From: Nageia nagi
Taxonomy: Eukaryota > Pinophyta
Assembly: GCA_050084985.1 (NCBI GenBank)
Contig: JBITNC010000001.1
Coordinates: 90,706,001 to 90,770,000 of the forward strand
Direction of reading: 5' to 3'
Length of the DNA stretch: 64,000 bases
Shown here: piece after piece, positions 34,136 through 45,520 of the stretch
Layout of the letters: each line of letters starts with the position of its first letter
How positions within the stretch are numbered: position 1 is the stretch's first letter
Made by a program: the position numbers and the translations under genes
Notes under the pieces: generated by a model
Database searches by the model: none
Told to the model about the DNA's origin: nothing
What the model saw: only the letters and a program-made list of their open reading frames with translations

Positions 34136-35400
34136 TGTTCAAAATCTAAATTGTTCAAAATAAACATTCTATCTACATATGTTGAACCAAGTCTTTTATG
34201 CAAAAGACTTCGTACAATAGGGGAAAAATGTACATACTCAAAAAATAACATATTTTCTAAAAAATAGACTAATTGAATTTGATATCATTTGTTCATTATA
34301 TTGCTTTAAAATGCCTTAATTCCATTAAAAAATTCTAAAAGATAAATATCTAAATATTCAAAAAATAATTATTCAAATATTCTAAAGTAGCTTAAATAAA
34401 TTAAAGTTAAATAAAGTGCAAAAGAGGTATTTTTAGATACCTAAACTTAATTTATGGGAGAGATATATAACATAATTAAAAATATGAATCCAACTCTTGG
34501 ATCATTATTCTCCTAATCATTTTTTCTATTGCACACTTATAAACTTATGCTCCTAATTTTGCTCCAAGACTGCAAGCTAGGGTTTGGAAGAATTCAAGGT
34601 TTTCTACCATAATTCTCCATCAACTCTCTTCAAGCTACACTCCATGCATTATTGGTAACTTTTTCATAATGTATTTGTGATCAATTTTATATTACATTGC
34701 ATATACTTATGTGTTTCAAGTGTTTTGTTGGTAAAATGAATATTTCACCATGGGAATGCTTTGGATTTTCAAGCTTTGTGTCTTCCACTAAACTTTTGTG
34801 CATATAGTATTTTATTTTAGGATAAAATATATTAAAGTGTATTTGGATTAATTATGTTTCCATTTTTGCTCCATATATGCATAGATTCATGGTTTAAACA
34901 CACATTAGACCTTGTGGGTATCCTTAGATCCTTGAGATCTAAGGATATTTAAGGTTATTTGTAGATTTTGAATCATTCTAAGGGGTTTAAGTCTTAATTA
35001 TGGTTTAATTTATTAAAGTGTTGATTAGATCATATAAATTATTCAATAGCATCATTATAATTATTAAAAATACACATAGGCATTTGCACATTGCATAATA
35101 GGCATCATATTATTCTTTGCCTTCATTGATTTGAGGCTAGGGGGATCACACTGCCATTTGGGGTGAGGAAAATCACTTCAAACTCATTTGAGTTCCTTAA
35201 GGGGCTCAAATTGGAGCCCCCCCTACAATGTTTAGATGCATTTAGGTTTTTTATAACATTTTCATAGGTCTTAAGAGCATAATTGTAGGTTTAAAACATA
35301 TCTTTATCACATAGTTATACCTATTTCAAAATTTGAAAGCATATGTTATGTTATATCTTGAATTCTTATATGTATTAACATATTGAGTGTGTTTAGTTCA
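34136..35400 (+). repeat. 3' LTR of the pol-less element
   Basis: About 1265 bp, partner of 27921-29180. The hairpin at 34921-34945 has perfect 10-base arms (TCCTTAGATC and GATCTAAGGA). The sequence before it is A-rich rather than a clear G-rich polypurine tract. Confidence 0.75.
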
Positions 35401-35756
35401 TGATATCAATTATTTAGGGTATACACATCACTTAACCACCAAAATTATATTGATATCACTCTCACATAACTCTATCAACATAGGTGGTTGAAGCATGCAA
35501 TGAACATTTTGCTTACAACAAATACAACTACACACCACTCTTTATGCTCTTCAACATGTATTCAACTCCTATAGTCCTACGTCACCAATAATGTACTTAC
35601 AAAGGGAAAGCTTATTCATTCATGCATCAGACTTAAATTTGATCCTTTCATGCACAAGTTATAAAAGAAAGACTTATCCATATTCATTTCAACTATGGAA
35701 GTTTGGTAGATGCCCACAAATTTTTCCACTATATGATTGAACGAGACATCTTCTCA

Positions 35757-36818
35757 TGAAATATGATAATTTTAGGTTACCAAATATATGTTTAGTAAAC
35801 TTAAAATTTAAATCCTCAATATTTAAAATCAAAGTAGTGCAAAACTAAAACTAGAAAAAGCAAGCACATCAATAAAAATATCACACAACACAAGATGTAA
35901 TGAGGTTCACTAATTTAGATACACCCCCAAATTGATTGCTTTGAATTCCATCAAAATCCAACCTTTGTAAAGCACAAAATTTGTAAGTAATTTCCCAACA
36001 TCCATTGGAAGAAGAACCAACCCTTGGTTTACCAAAACCAACTAGAAGGAGAACCAACCCTTATTGCCAATTACCAACTCGACAGATCTACAAAGCTTTG
36101 GAAAAAATATTGATCCTAACAATTAGACCCTAAGTGGTCTAACTCATAAATTTTTCCTTTGAAATATATCTTATATATATAATATTTTCACATCCTACAT
36201 ATTGATGATCTCAATCTCTGCAATCTTCCCACACCCTATAGACTGATGATCTCAATCTCTACATAGAAAACACTGACCTCTAAATCTTGAATCTCAACTT
36301 TTTTCTTTAATACATAAATATATTGGATCAAAACATACATAAAACATTTCTTTTTTTTCCTTTTAAATAAATAAAAATGGAAATTAACCTCCAAAATACC
36401 CCCTACACTAATGATCCTCTAAAAGGTCTCCACGCTAATGGACCTTCAAAATGCCCCTTGACTAAAATGCCTTGAACAAAGGTCAAATATTTAGAAAATT
36501 TAGGCATGTATAATATTTTTGGAAAGGTATATTCAAGGATATAAAATGGAAAAATAATAAACTCAATTAGATACCTATATCAAATTTTATACTCTTACAA
36601 AGATGATTGATATTTTCTCAAACAATTCTACTTACTATCATCTTCCTTGCAACCATACAACACATCCATAATATTTTCAAATAGTATCTAACATGTTGGA
36701 CATGAGCATTGAAAAAATTCACATGAAACACTAAAAACATCATCATAACTATATAATAACTTCATTATTACATGCCCAACATAGTGTGCTAACAATAATG
36801 ACAACACCTTGCTCAATA
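35757..36818 (-). repeat. 3' LTR of the SIRE-like relic (approximate)
   Basis: Only its first 320 bases (plus coordinates) have a counterpart in the window. It contains two near copies of GATGATCTCAATCTCT at about 36205 and 36246. It ends at the polypurine tract. Confidence 0.55.
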
Positions 36819-36832
36819 ATCTCCCCCTTTGG

Positions 36833-39240
36833 AATTGTTGGTAACACATACATTTTCTTGTAACTCTTCTCCCTCTTTGAAAATAATGATAAAGGGTTGA
36901 TTTAAAATCCATCTAAATTCATGCATAATATTTTTTGGAACATGTTCAAATAGAAACAATATCAAGAATCACAAATAGAAGTAGGAAAAATAAAACAATG
37001 AGTAATTGTTCCCCTTGTCTTCAACTGCTTGAAACCTTGCATAATATGTTAACCTAACACAACATCATAAACATTATAGAAACATCACAATAAAAATAAT
37101 AACATCAAAAAATAAACTCCATCATGATATCTCTAATGAATACACATACAATCACAACTCCACTCATCAACAACTCTAAACATCATTGTTCCAATGATAA
37201 CTTCACTCTGTTATAACTTAGCAACAACAATATATAAAAAATCATAAGAAGATCCAATATCCATAGGCAATAGAAAAAAGTAACAACATCAACAATGATA
37301 CCTTCACTCAAATTCTATTCAGCAATACCATACGACTACATGAAAGCTTTTACTCCCTCTTACTACTTGCTCGCCGTCCCTAGGAAATTATTATAAAGAC
37401 ATTACATATATAAGAGCATTAAGATATAAATTAGAATTTATCCTGCTAAGGATGTTTTAACTTTGATACTTATGATAGTGTAAAAGTGTATTCACTACCA
37501 ATTTTTGTTTTCATTGTCTATTTTTATTCAATTGTCCATCAAAACATGTCTCCTTTTGTAACTCCCATATATAACTCTCATTCTTACATTTGGAGGCCTC
37601 GAAATCACATAGATGAAAAGGTAAAGATGTTCATTTATATGAGATGAACATGAAAAAAAACTTAAGTGGAGAATTAAAAACTTAGAAAATATGAATTTGA
37701 GCATTTGAGAGCAAAACTATCACAAAAAATGAAACTGTCCAAAATTGAAAAAAGTGCTCTAGAGCCATTTTGCAATGCTCACCCTTTTTGCATAAAAATT
37801 CTATTTGGGCTGAAATATAAAACTTAAGATCTTGATATATCCAACTACCTCTACTAAATAATTTGAGTTACAAATCCTCATGAGTTTCTTCTTCCACTGC
37901 AAAGTGGCCTCTATGGTTGATTTTGCAACAATCAAAACTAGAAAAAGTGACATTTATGTTTTGCAACTCACACCATTTCTTCATTAGATATCTTTTTTAC
38001 TTTAAATTTGAATTTTATGTGTATATTAGTACCAAATACCTTTTTTAAAACTTTTATATATTATATCCTCACAAATTTTGAGATATTTCACTTGTACAAA
38101 GGCCTCCAATGTTGATTTTATAACTATCCCAAAAAGTGCACAATTGTCCAACCAAGTACCAATGAAGCAATCAATTGATACAAACATTTATATGACACCT
38201 CCAACATTTTTATACACTATTTATCAACACATTTACATGCTTAATAACAATCCAACTTGTCAAACCATGCATTGCATGCAAAATTGACCTATTCCAACAA
38301 AATTGTTAAGAGGTCCAAAATAGTACCAACTTCCATCCAACATTGTAATAATGTTGCAAATTCACTTATAACTGACAAAAAAGGCCCCAAATGATATGTT
38401 ATAGCATCCAACATAATCCATTGGTACACATGAGTAATATTTTGAAGAATTGCACCTTTTTGATAACTTTTGTAATTTTCACAACTTAGTAGCAACTTTT
38501 GAAATTTTGCAAGAATGGGATGCACCAACTTCACTAGGGAATTAAACATGTCCACACAATCACCAAATATATCCAAATAATATCTAAATACATTTCTGAT
38601 AACATTTGTAATTTTGACAACTTTTTAATAGTTTTGATAGCTTTTGCAACTTTTTGATGATTTTTTGCAACATTTGCAAATTTGCACCAACAACCTATAA
38701 TAATGAAATTTTTTCCAAGGTCCTTAAAAAATTTATTTCATCCATAGAACTTGTGTACAACATGATTTCACTGCAATATACTCTACTTTTGTTATGAACG
38801 AGAAACTAGTTCCTATGTTTTTTGTGCCATTAAATTGTCACCAAGATAAAATGCACCTCCATTGATGCTCTTCATATCATTAACACATATAGTTTAATTT
38901 GCATTATAATATGCAATAAGTGTTAAATACTTACCTTACAAATACCATAATCCATAGTTATCAAAAAATTCTCTTCATAGCTATCACATGCACCATGACT
39001 ACATGTACACCATCCTTAGTGCAGTAGTAGCAACACAAACAAATAACTTCCTACTACATGATCATCCTTCTCATTTTAATAACATATATAGTAGCGATAT
39101 GAAAACAACAATAGGAAAAATATCATTATGAAAACATGATTAGTATTATAGCAACATCAGCCTTATAACCAACACTTAACTTCTATTCATCCAACATTAT
39201 ACACTTGCATCCTATTAATAGATGGAAATAATTCATGCTT
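36833..39240 (-). other. Interior of the SIRE-like relic, no domain recognised
   Basis: AT-rich. A minus-strand ORF at 38576-38289 (95 codons) and others have no known motif. Recurrent AACTTTTGATAGCTTTTGCAACT-like short repeats lie at about 38600-38680 and 38460-38510. No protease, integrase or polymerase block could be read. Confidence 0.4.
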
Positions 39241-39249
39241 ATTGCATTA

Positions 39250-39858
39250 TTCCACATGTGATCTAAATGCTTCATCCATAGCCTGAGTTTATTCAAGTTT
39301 CTTCTTCAACCTGACAAGCTTTTCTACTTGAGCATTATCATTCAACTATAATTTTAGAGGATCTTTAATCTTCTTGGTTTTTTCAAGATATAGACATAAA
39401 TCTTTAACAATTTTATCAGATTACTCAAGCTGCATTCTTAAGCATTCAGGTTCTTTATTTGGTATGCTACATGCTTTAACATTGTTATTAACTTATGCTC
39501 TTAGTTATTCTTTGATCTTCTTAGGATTTTGAATATGTATGTATACATATTTAATTTTATCACCGTATTCTTCTAACTTCTTAGATAGTCATTTATTCTT
39601 ATTTCTTTCTACACTCACTTTATCTAGTGCAACAATTAGCTCTCCATCTAGATCTACTTCAGCCTTAAGCTCTTCATCACAATATTTTTCTACTTTAGTT
39701 TCTCTAGTTTTTATAGGGAACATTTCACTTGGATCTTGTTCAATCTTTGCAACTATGGATAATAATATTTTATTAGATTCTTTTGATTGTATTTGAACAA
39801 ATTGACATATCCTTTTGGATGAGGATTTCTTCTTTCTATCCATTGTATCACAAATCAA
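39250..39858 (-). pseudogene. Coiled-coil gag-like N-terminal ORF
   Basis: Starts near 39858-39840 (MICDTMDRKKKSSSKRICQ) and is open for 89 codons to 39589: IQSKESNKILLSIVAKIEQD, then EELKAEVDLDGELIVALDKV. After a stop it remains readable to about 39250: ECLRMQLE, KIVKDLCLYLEKTKKIKDPL, QVEKLVRLKKKLE. Leu/Ile residues repeat at heptad spacing with many Lys and Glu, so a long coiled coil is predicted. The position just after the primer site agrees with the N-terminal gag region of a SIRE-like element. I know of no enzymatic role. Confidence 0.55.
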
Positions 39859-39896
39859 GATCTACCCTAGTTGATTAATCCTAACTTGGGAACAAG

Positions 39897-39908
39897 CTCT
39901 AATACTAA
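39897..39908 (-). other. Decayed primer-binding site
   Basis: The plus strand GCTCTAATACTA is the reverse complement of TAGTATTAGAGC. The expected TGGTATCAGAGC has mutated at two positions, by one G-to-A and one C-to-T change. Confidence 0.65.
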
Positions 39909-40235
39909 TTGTGAGTTGAATAATGATACTAAGAGTAGGGGGGTGAATTAGTGTAGTAAATTTAAAATTCAAATTCTCAATATTTAAAATCAAAGTATGG
40001 CAATATTGAAACTAGATAAATCAAGAACATTAATAAAAATATCACACAACATAAGATGCAATGAGGTTCACTAATTTGGCTACATCCTGATAAATGATTT
40101 CTTGGAATTTCATCCAAATCTAGCATTTTCAAAGCACCAACTTTACAAGCAATTTACCAACACCCATTAGAAGGAGCACCAACCCCTAGTTTACCAACAC
40201 CAATTGGAAGGAGAACCAACCTTTGTGATTACCTG

Positions 40236-41194
40236 ATGGTATGAGTTGAAAGGAGGTTAGTTTAGATGTGAATAAAGGGTTTTTAAAGCCACCATTGATT
40301 CCCATACATGATAACAAAAATCAACTAAGAAGATGATACATCTCCTGACTCTAGACATGATCGAAATCATAACAGAAAAGTCACTCAATAATAGTAAATA
40401 TATATTATTATATCTCTAACTAGTTTTAGTTTTTGTACAATGATTGATTAGACTCTTGAAAAACTCTTGATCAAGGATGAAGAAAAATATTAAATACTAG
40501 TTTTATAGCTCATTTTATCATGAAAATATAAAGAAAAGAAAAACTCCTAAGAGATATGATATATTGATTGGTTCATATGAAGATATACCTTGGTGTGGTA
40601 GCTATGTACATCAATATTTCTCATTGTTCCTACGCCATATACCCCCTTGACATCATTTTTTTATTCTTCCTAATTTTTAAATCTCACCATGACCTTTTGT
40701 TTTTAGGTATTACAAATCAACTTCCAACCCTATTCATTGTCCACTCCTATTCCCCCTCACAAATTGCATCACTCATTTCCTTGTTCTCCTTTATCGAAAC
40801 TTCTTTCATGTAAAAGATCTACCATCACCACCATGGTATAGGTATTATAAATAATGGATCAACATTGTACAATGCTTATTACTATTTTTCCTCACACATT
40901 AATCACCTTCTCCACTCCTCATTTTTCTCTCATAAAACTCTCATTCATTTACTTTGCCATCTTCTTGCCCTCCACACTTGCCTAAGGAGATTTCAATCTC
41001 TTGAATGGAAATCCCTCTTCTATCCATGAATCTTAACCATTTATCTTTCCATGTGTGCCCCCTTTCTCCCTTATCCTCCACACCATGTTACACACCTCAC
41101 CAAGGTATGATTTTATAGGTATTTCAATATGTCTAAGTGAATAAAAATCCTTGGATTTTGATCATGTAAAAAAGTGAGTTAATTGCCATGGTTA
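40236..41194. other. No gene recognised; pyrimidine-rich on the plus strand
   Basis: From about 40620 to 41100 the plus strand is C/T-rich with many CCTC and TTCTCC runs. An 81-codon ORF at 40568-40813 is hydrophobic but has no known motif, and I do not call it a gene. Confidence 0.35.
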
Positions 41195-41658
41195 TGTTGG
41201 AATGTATAATGAATTATTGTAAAGGTTATGTAATAATATTTTATATAAGTTCAATAATACTTAAGGGTATAATTTGATACCTTAAGTATTTAAGTGAATG
41301 TGATAATGTATCTTATTATACACTCCATGTCATGAGCATGCCCCTTGGGTAAAAGGATGTGCATATCATGCTTTTATACTTTGGGTAAAAGGGTGATCCA
41401 AAGAGGGATTTTTGCCTATAAATATAAGGCTCCATCTTTGGATCATACACTAATTTGTGGAGTAAATTTATGCTATAGGATAGTGTTTAGAAGATTTGTA
41501 AGAGTTCATATTTGTGAATGAAGTGAGATCTAGTTAGTGGATGTACTCCTAGTTGGAGGAACCACTTACATCTTGAGTTATTTTTATGAGATTATTTTGT
41601 GAGCTTTCATGTGATCTTGGTAATATAGAGTTGTTTATTTTATAGCTCAACTCTCTCA
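41195..41658 (+). repeat. 5' LTR of the older Copia element
   Basis: Starts TGTTGGAATG and ends CTCTCTCA. TATA box TATAAATA at 41417-41424. Hairpin at 41256-41290. Confidence 0.93.
41256..41290. repeat. 35-bp hairpin in U3
   Basis: Arms AATACTTAAGGGTAT and ATACCTTAAGTATT with one bulged G and a short loop. Also at 49299-49333 (3' LTR) and 14593-14627 (solo LTR). It lies about 60 bases into the LTR, like the unrelated-sequence hairpin in the young element. Confidence 0.85.
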
Positions 41659-41660
41659 TT

Positions 41661-41672
41661 TGGTATCAAAGC
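41661..41672 (+). other. Primer-binding site (initiator Met tRNA)
   Basis: TGGTATCAAAGC, two bases after the LTR, one G-to-A change from the consensus TGGTATCAGAGC. Confidence 0.93.
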
Positions 41673-44536
41673 TTGGCATGAAAGCTCTTCTTCAACATCT
41701 TGGTGATCCTTCTTCACTCTTCATCTTTCACACCATTGGTGAGTTAAAACTAAGAGAAGGTATAAATTTCTTCCTCCTTGGTTATTTTATATATTATTGT
41801 ATTATGCTACTAACATATTATTGGTTATGTGTTATTCCTTAAAAAAAAAAATGACTAATAAAGTTTTTTTTACTAACCCTCTATGTTACTAGCATTTTTA
41901 ATTGCTACAACCTTTTTTAAAGGGTTAGTATACAATAATTGCTATATTATTACTAACACTACTTTTTTAAATGAATTTTTTTTTTGCTTAAAATAGCAAC
42001 AATATGTTGTATTTAAATTTGAAGTTCCTTTTTAAAAATAATTCAATTTTTTTTTCACAATTTTTTAGTGTAAAATATAAGGTATGTAATTACCAATTTT
42101 TTTTTCAAAAGTATGATTTAACTTTTTTTAAAAAAGGAGGAGGGAAGGAGGCTTTTTACATAAGTCTTTCTTACATTTTTTTAGTTAGATATTATATTTA
42201 AATAATAATATTTTTTGAACAATAAGGTTTTTTTTAATAACCTTTAACTACATTCATTATTTCTAAAAGTTAGTTTCCTCTCTATTTTGGGCCATCCAAC
42301 TTGCAAATGGTTGATTGTTCTGGGATGTCTGGGCTTGATATCATGACATGAGGGTTTGAAACCCCATCCACCTCTATGCCTACTCTCTCTTAGCCTCTGC
42401 TAGCTGATTTGTTTTGGGCACTTTAGCCTCCCTACATTTTATTTGAAACCCCCCATGCATAACATCATGCTACCTCCTCTCTCCTTCCTATTGACAATGT
42501 CAACCTAGTCTGGTGGGCACTTGAATATCAAATATTTCTTGGTATATGTTTGATTCCCTTGGTTGCTAACTATTACTCTAGATTATTCTACATGATCTAC
42601 TCTTTTTCCCTCCATAGCCCTCTCATTTTCTTGCCCTACGTGCATGGGAGACTAGCATCCACCATTTAGGTCCTTACCCCCTCTCTCTCGAGGTCAACCT
42701 TGCACCTCTCCTCTCACATGGCTGATACTATCTCCTTTGGTAGTATCTTGAGCCTTTCTCCTACCTTGACTAGATGGTTCTCCCTTATTTACCATTTTTT
42801 AACTTGTATAATGTTGATTTAAATCCTTGTGAGCCCTATGCACTATCTCACTTTCTTGTTTCCTTTTTTAGGCACTCCTTAATTCTTGGTTGTTGCATTA
42901 ATTTTGAGGAATTTAATGTTTTTTGCTTTCTTAGAAGTAACCACATATTTTATCATGACATACCTATTGCATGGAGTAAAATGTAAAAAGATGCGTTAAA
43001 CTTGATGACAAATTTAATGCATATAGGTGGAGTATGGGATTTATATGTCATATTAAAAGTATTATGTGGAGTAAGGCTTCACCTAAGCCTTTAATGTCTT
43101 ACAAGTAATCATTTTCTTTAGTTTAATGCTTGAAAGATAAACCTTTTTTTTAAATACTCCTTAAAATTTGAAAGTATTATTACTTTATCTAATGATACTT
43201 TATTTAATAACATCTATTATTTTTTATTTAAAAATATTTTTTAAGTAAAAATAGAGGATTTTTTTTAAGTATTCTTACAATGATGGCAAGTATTTTTTTC
43301 TCTAGTGTCAAATTTAAATTTTTTTTAATTGACATCAAAAATTAATTTTTTATTTTTATTTTTACTTTGTATATTAAGGTTATTCTTTAGTACTTTGAAA
43401 GTATTTTTAGCCTTAATAAAAGTCATATTAGATCAAGTAAGACAAGTACTTGGGATCATAATTTTTAAGTAAAAAGGGGGAAAATTTTATGTGATTTTTT
43501 ACTTAAAATCTTTATGTCAAAGAATAGAATGACTATTACTTTGAATATCTTAGATCCTCATATTGCTTATTATTTAAGTTAAAAGATCAATATTTATTAC
43601 TTAATTATTTAAAGTTAATGGAATGATGCATGAAATGCGCATGCTTACTTAAAAAAATTTAAGTTATGATGCATTCGTCTTCCTTATGCAAAGTATTAGT
43701 GGACTTGTGCAAAATAAGGAATGATGTAAAGACATCCTTTAGGGATTGGTAAACAAAATCAATTGGACTCTTAGGTTTCAAATTTTGAATAGATAATGTT
43801 TTACTTATGCACTTTTACTTCATGTTTCCCACTTTGATGTATTTGCTTATGCAAGCAAAACATAAACATTGAAATTACCAACCCCCTAAAATGAACACAT
43901 CCGCACGTACATTCCATAGCATGACTTATTTGAAGATCCATGAGGTGAGGAGAGGAAGATTGGAGCCTTTAAGTCCAATGATCCAAATGGTGAAAAGTCT
44001 GTACTTCTCAATTTCCCCTAAATCCTATATTGGTCTTGACATAACTTCAATAGGTGGATAGGCATGTGTGTAGTGATACCACATGTTCACATGTCCATTC
44101 AGGGATTATCTTGATAACCTAGGAGGAAAACTTGAAACCTAATTAAGATTAATAATTTAGACAATCCAATATATGTCATAACCTTGAAAAATAGTAGGTA
44201 CTTCTTCTTATGAGAGTATAATACTAACCAAGGAAATTTGGTTTAGGATTGGTACTACTTGGGCTCCTCTTGTGTGGGCATCCAGATGAAGGCCTAATTT
44301 TTAGATAAGAAAACAAACTTCAACAATGTCACTCTATGTCTACGATTCTTGAGATGAGAAATGTATTTGGATACATGGGTTATTATTTGAGTTGTAAAAA
44401 ATTTGCACTTGTGAATCAAATCAATCATGTCTCTAGTGTAAAAATTAACATGTATTATTTACTTGGTTAAAACTTAACATATAATGTTGTTTATTGAACC
44501 ACATGCTTATTACTTTTTCACATCCTTGTGTAGCAA
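41673..44536 (+). other. Long leader of the older Copia element
   Basis: 2.86 kb without a convincing ORF. The first 170 bases and the block 43885-44345 correspond to the leader of the young element. 42241-42990 is a more C-rich insert-like patch with no counterpart there. 43130-43450 is strongly T/A-rich. Confidence 0.65.
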
Positions 44537-45520
44537 ATGGGAGACTCCTTTTTACCCAAACACATTTTTTATGGTTCCAACTTTGGGATTTGAAAACCTT
44601 GTATGAGAGCTGAATTATAGGAAAGGAAGCTTTGGCAAATAGTGAATGAGAACCTTGTACCTTCTACAAATAAGTAAGCATTAGAAGCTTACAACACAAA
44701 AAATAAGTTGGCAACCTCCATGATCTTTCGTGCAATTTTAGATGATGTACTCTTGATGATTTTCTCTTCAAACTCAATAAAGGAAGCTTGAGATAAGCTT
44801 AATAAAATCTATCTTGGTTGAAATTTTTTTAAAAATTTTACCATTCTCCAAAAGTTGCTTCAATATTATCAAGGGAAAGATGAAAATGTGGCTATCTACT
44901 TGAATAAAATCATTAACCTAAGGACCCAACTTGTTGCATGTGGGTGCAATTATATCAATGATTAGTTAATGGTATTTATCATTCTCCAAAGCCTTTATTC
45001 AAATTTTAGTAACTTTGTGATGGTTATATAAACAAGGCTTGATGATGAAAAAAAAGTCGTCTCCCTGGAGAACCTCTCTAGGCTTCTTTTGAGGCATGAG
45101 AAAACCCTTAATAAAAAAATATTGATTTCTTATCCTAAGGATAATAACATTGCTCTTGGGGCAACCAAAACTCCTTTCAAGAAGAAGTTAAATGATCAAA
45201 ACAAATCCTATCCTTATTCCTCCAAAAGGTTTGAGAAAATAGGTAATGGCAATAATAGTAGAAGGAATAATGGCAATAACATCAACAATAGAAACAACAA
45301 CAATAGCAGAAAGAACAATGGTAACAACAACCACTTCGAGCAAAGAGATGGGAAAGGCAAGGAAAATAATTCATATCCTAATTTTTTTTTTGATGGTAAT
45401 TATAACTATTATGGCATACAAGGTCACAAACAAGTTAATTACTACAAAAAGAAAAGATAGAAAAAGAACAAAGGCAATGAAAATGTAAAGAATTTCAAGG
45501 GAAAGGAGAATATTCAAGTT
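44537..45520 (+). pseudogene. Copia gag
   Basis: Starts at 44537 (MGDSFLPKHIFYGSNFGI), immediately followed by TGA where the young copy has Trp. It continues with KLWQIVNENLVPSTNK, AILDDVLLMIFSSNSIKEA, LLQYYQGKDENVAIYLNKI and RTQLV. The C-terminal third is an unusually Asn-rich run (about 45240-45330), then FDGNYNYYGIQGHKQVNYYK, a CCHC zinc knuckle in which the Cys are replaced by Tyr. Gag packages element RNA. Loss of the knuckle would abolish normal RNA binding. Frame breaks occur near 44770-44850 and 45000-45090. Confidence 0.9.

Larger units (their letters stand above)
27921..35400 (+). mobile_element. LTR retrotransposon with 1.26-kb LTRs and no recognisable pol
   Basis: Two direct repeats, about 27921-29180 and 34136-35400, align along their whole length at roughly 85% by eye and enclose 4955 bp. 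The left LTR starts TGTAGATACCC; the ends are near TTTAGTGCA and TTTAGTTCA. I found no matching target duplication, so boundaries may be off by some bases or the insertion flanks have decayed. The interior has a Gln/Asn-rich ORF, a Cys/His-rich segment and a minisatellite before the right LTR, but no polymerase or integrase motif. That makes it a non-autonomous element, perhaps of the Tat type given the 3' minisatellite. Orientation follows the ORFs and the minisatellite position. Confidence 0.75.
35757..40235 (-). mobile_element. Decayed SIRE-like Copia relic
   Basis: A direct repeat links 35790-36080 with 39955-40235 (shared: CACACAACA, GATG.AATGAGGTTCACTAA, GGAGAACCAACC). At the inner edge of the right copy, 39897-39908 reads, on the minus strand, TTAGTATTAGAGC, which is the initiator-Met primer site TGGTATCAGAGC with two transitions. 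At the inner edge of the left copy, 36819-36832 reads CCAAAGGGGGAGAT on the minus strand, the polypurine tract style of SIRE-type Copia elements. So this is a minus-strand element with 3' LTR about 35757-36818 and a 5' LTR truncated at about 40235. The interior (3.1 kb) keeps only a coiled-coil ORF. Confidence 0.65.

Noticed and set aside
39539-39796. 85-codon plus-strand Ser/Leu/Thr-rich ORF
   Set aside because: Antisense of the coiled-coil frame at 39858-39589, which is supported by its place beside the decayed primer site.
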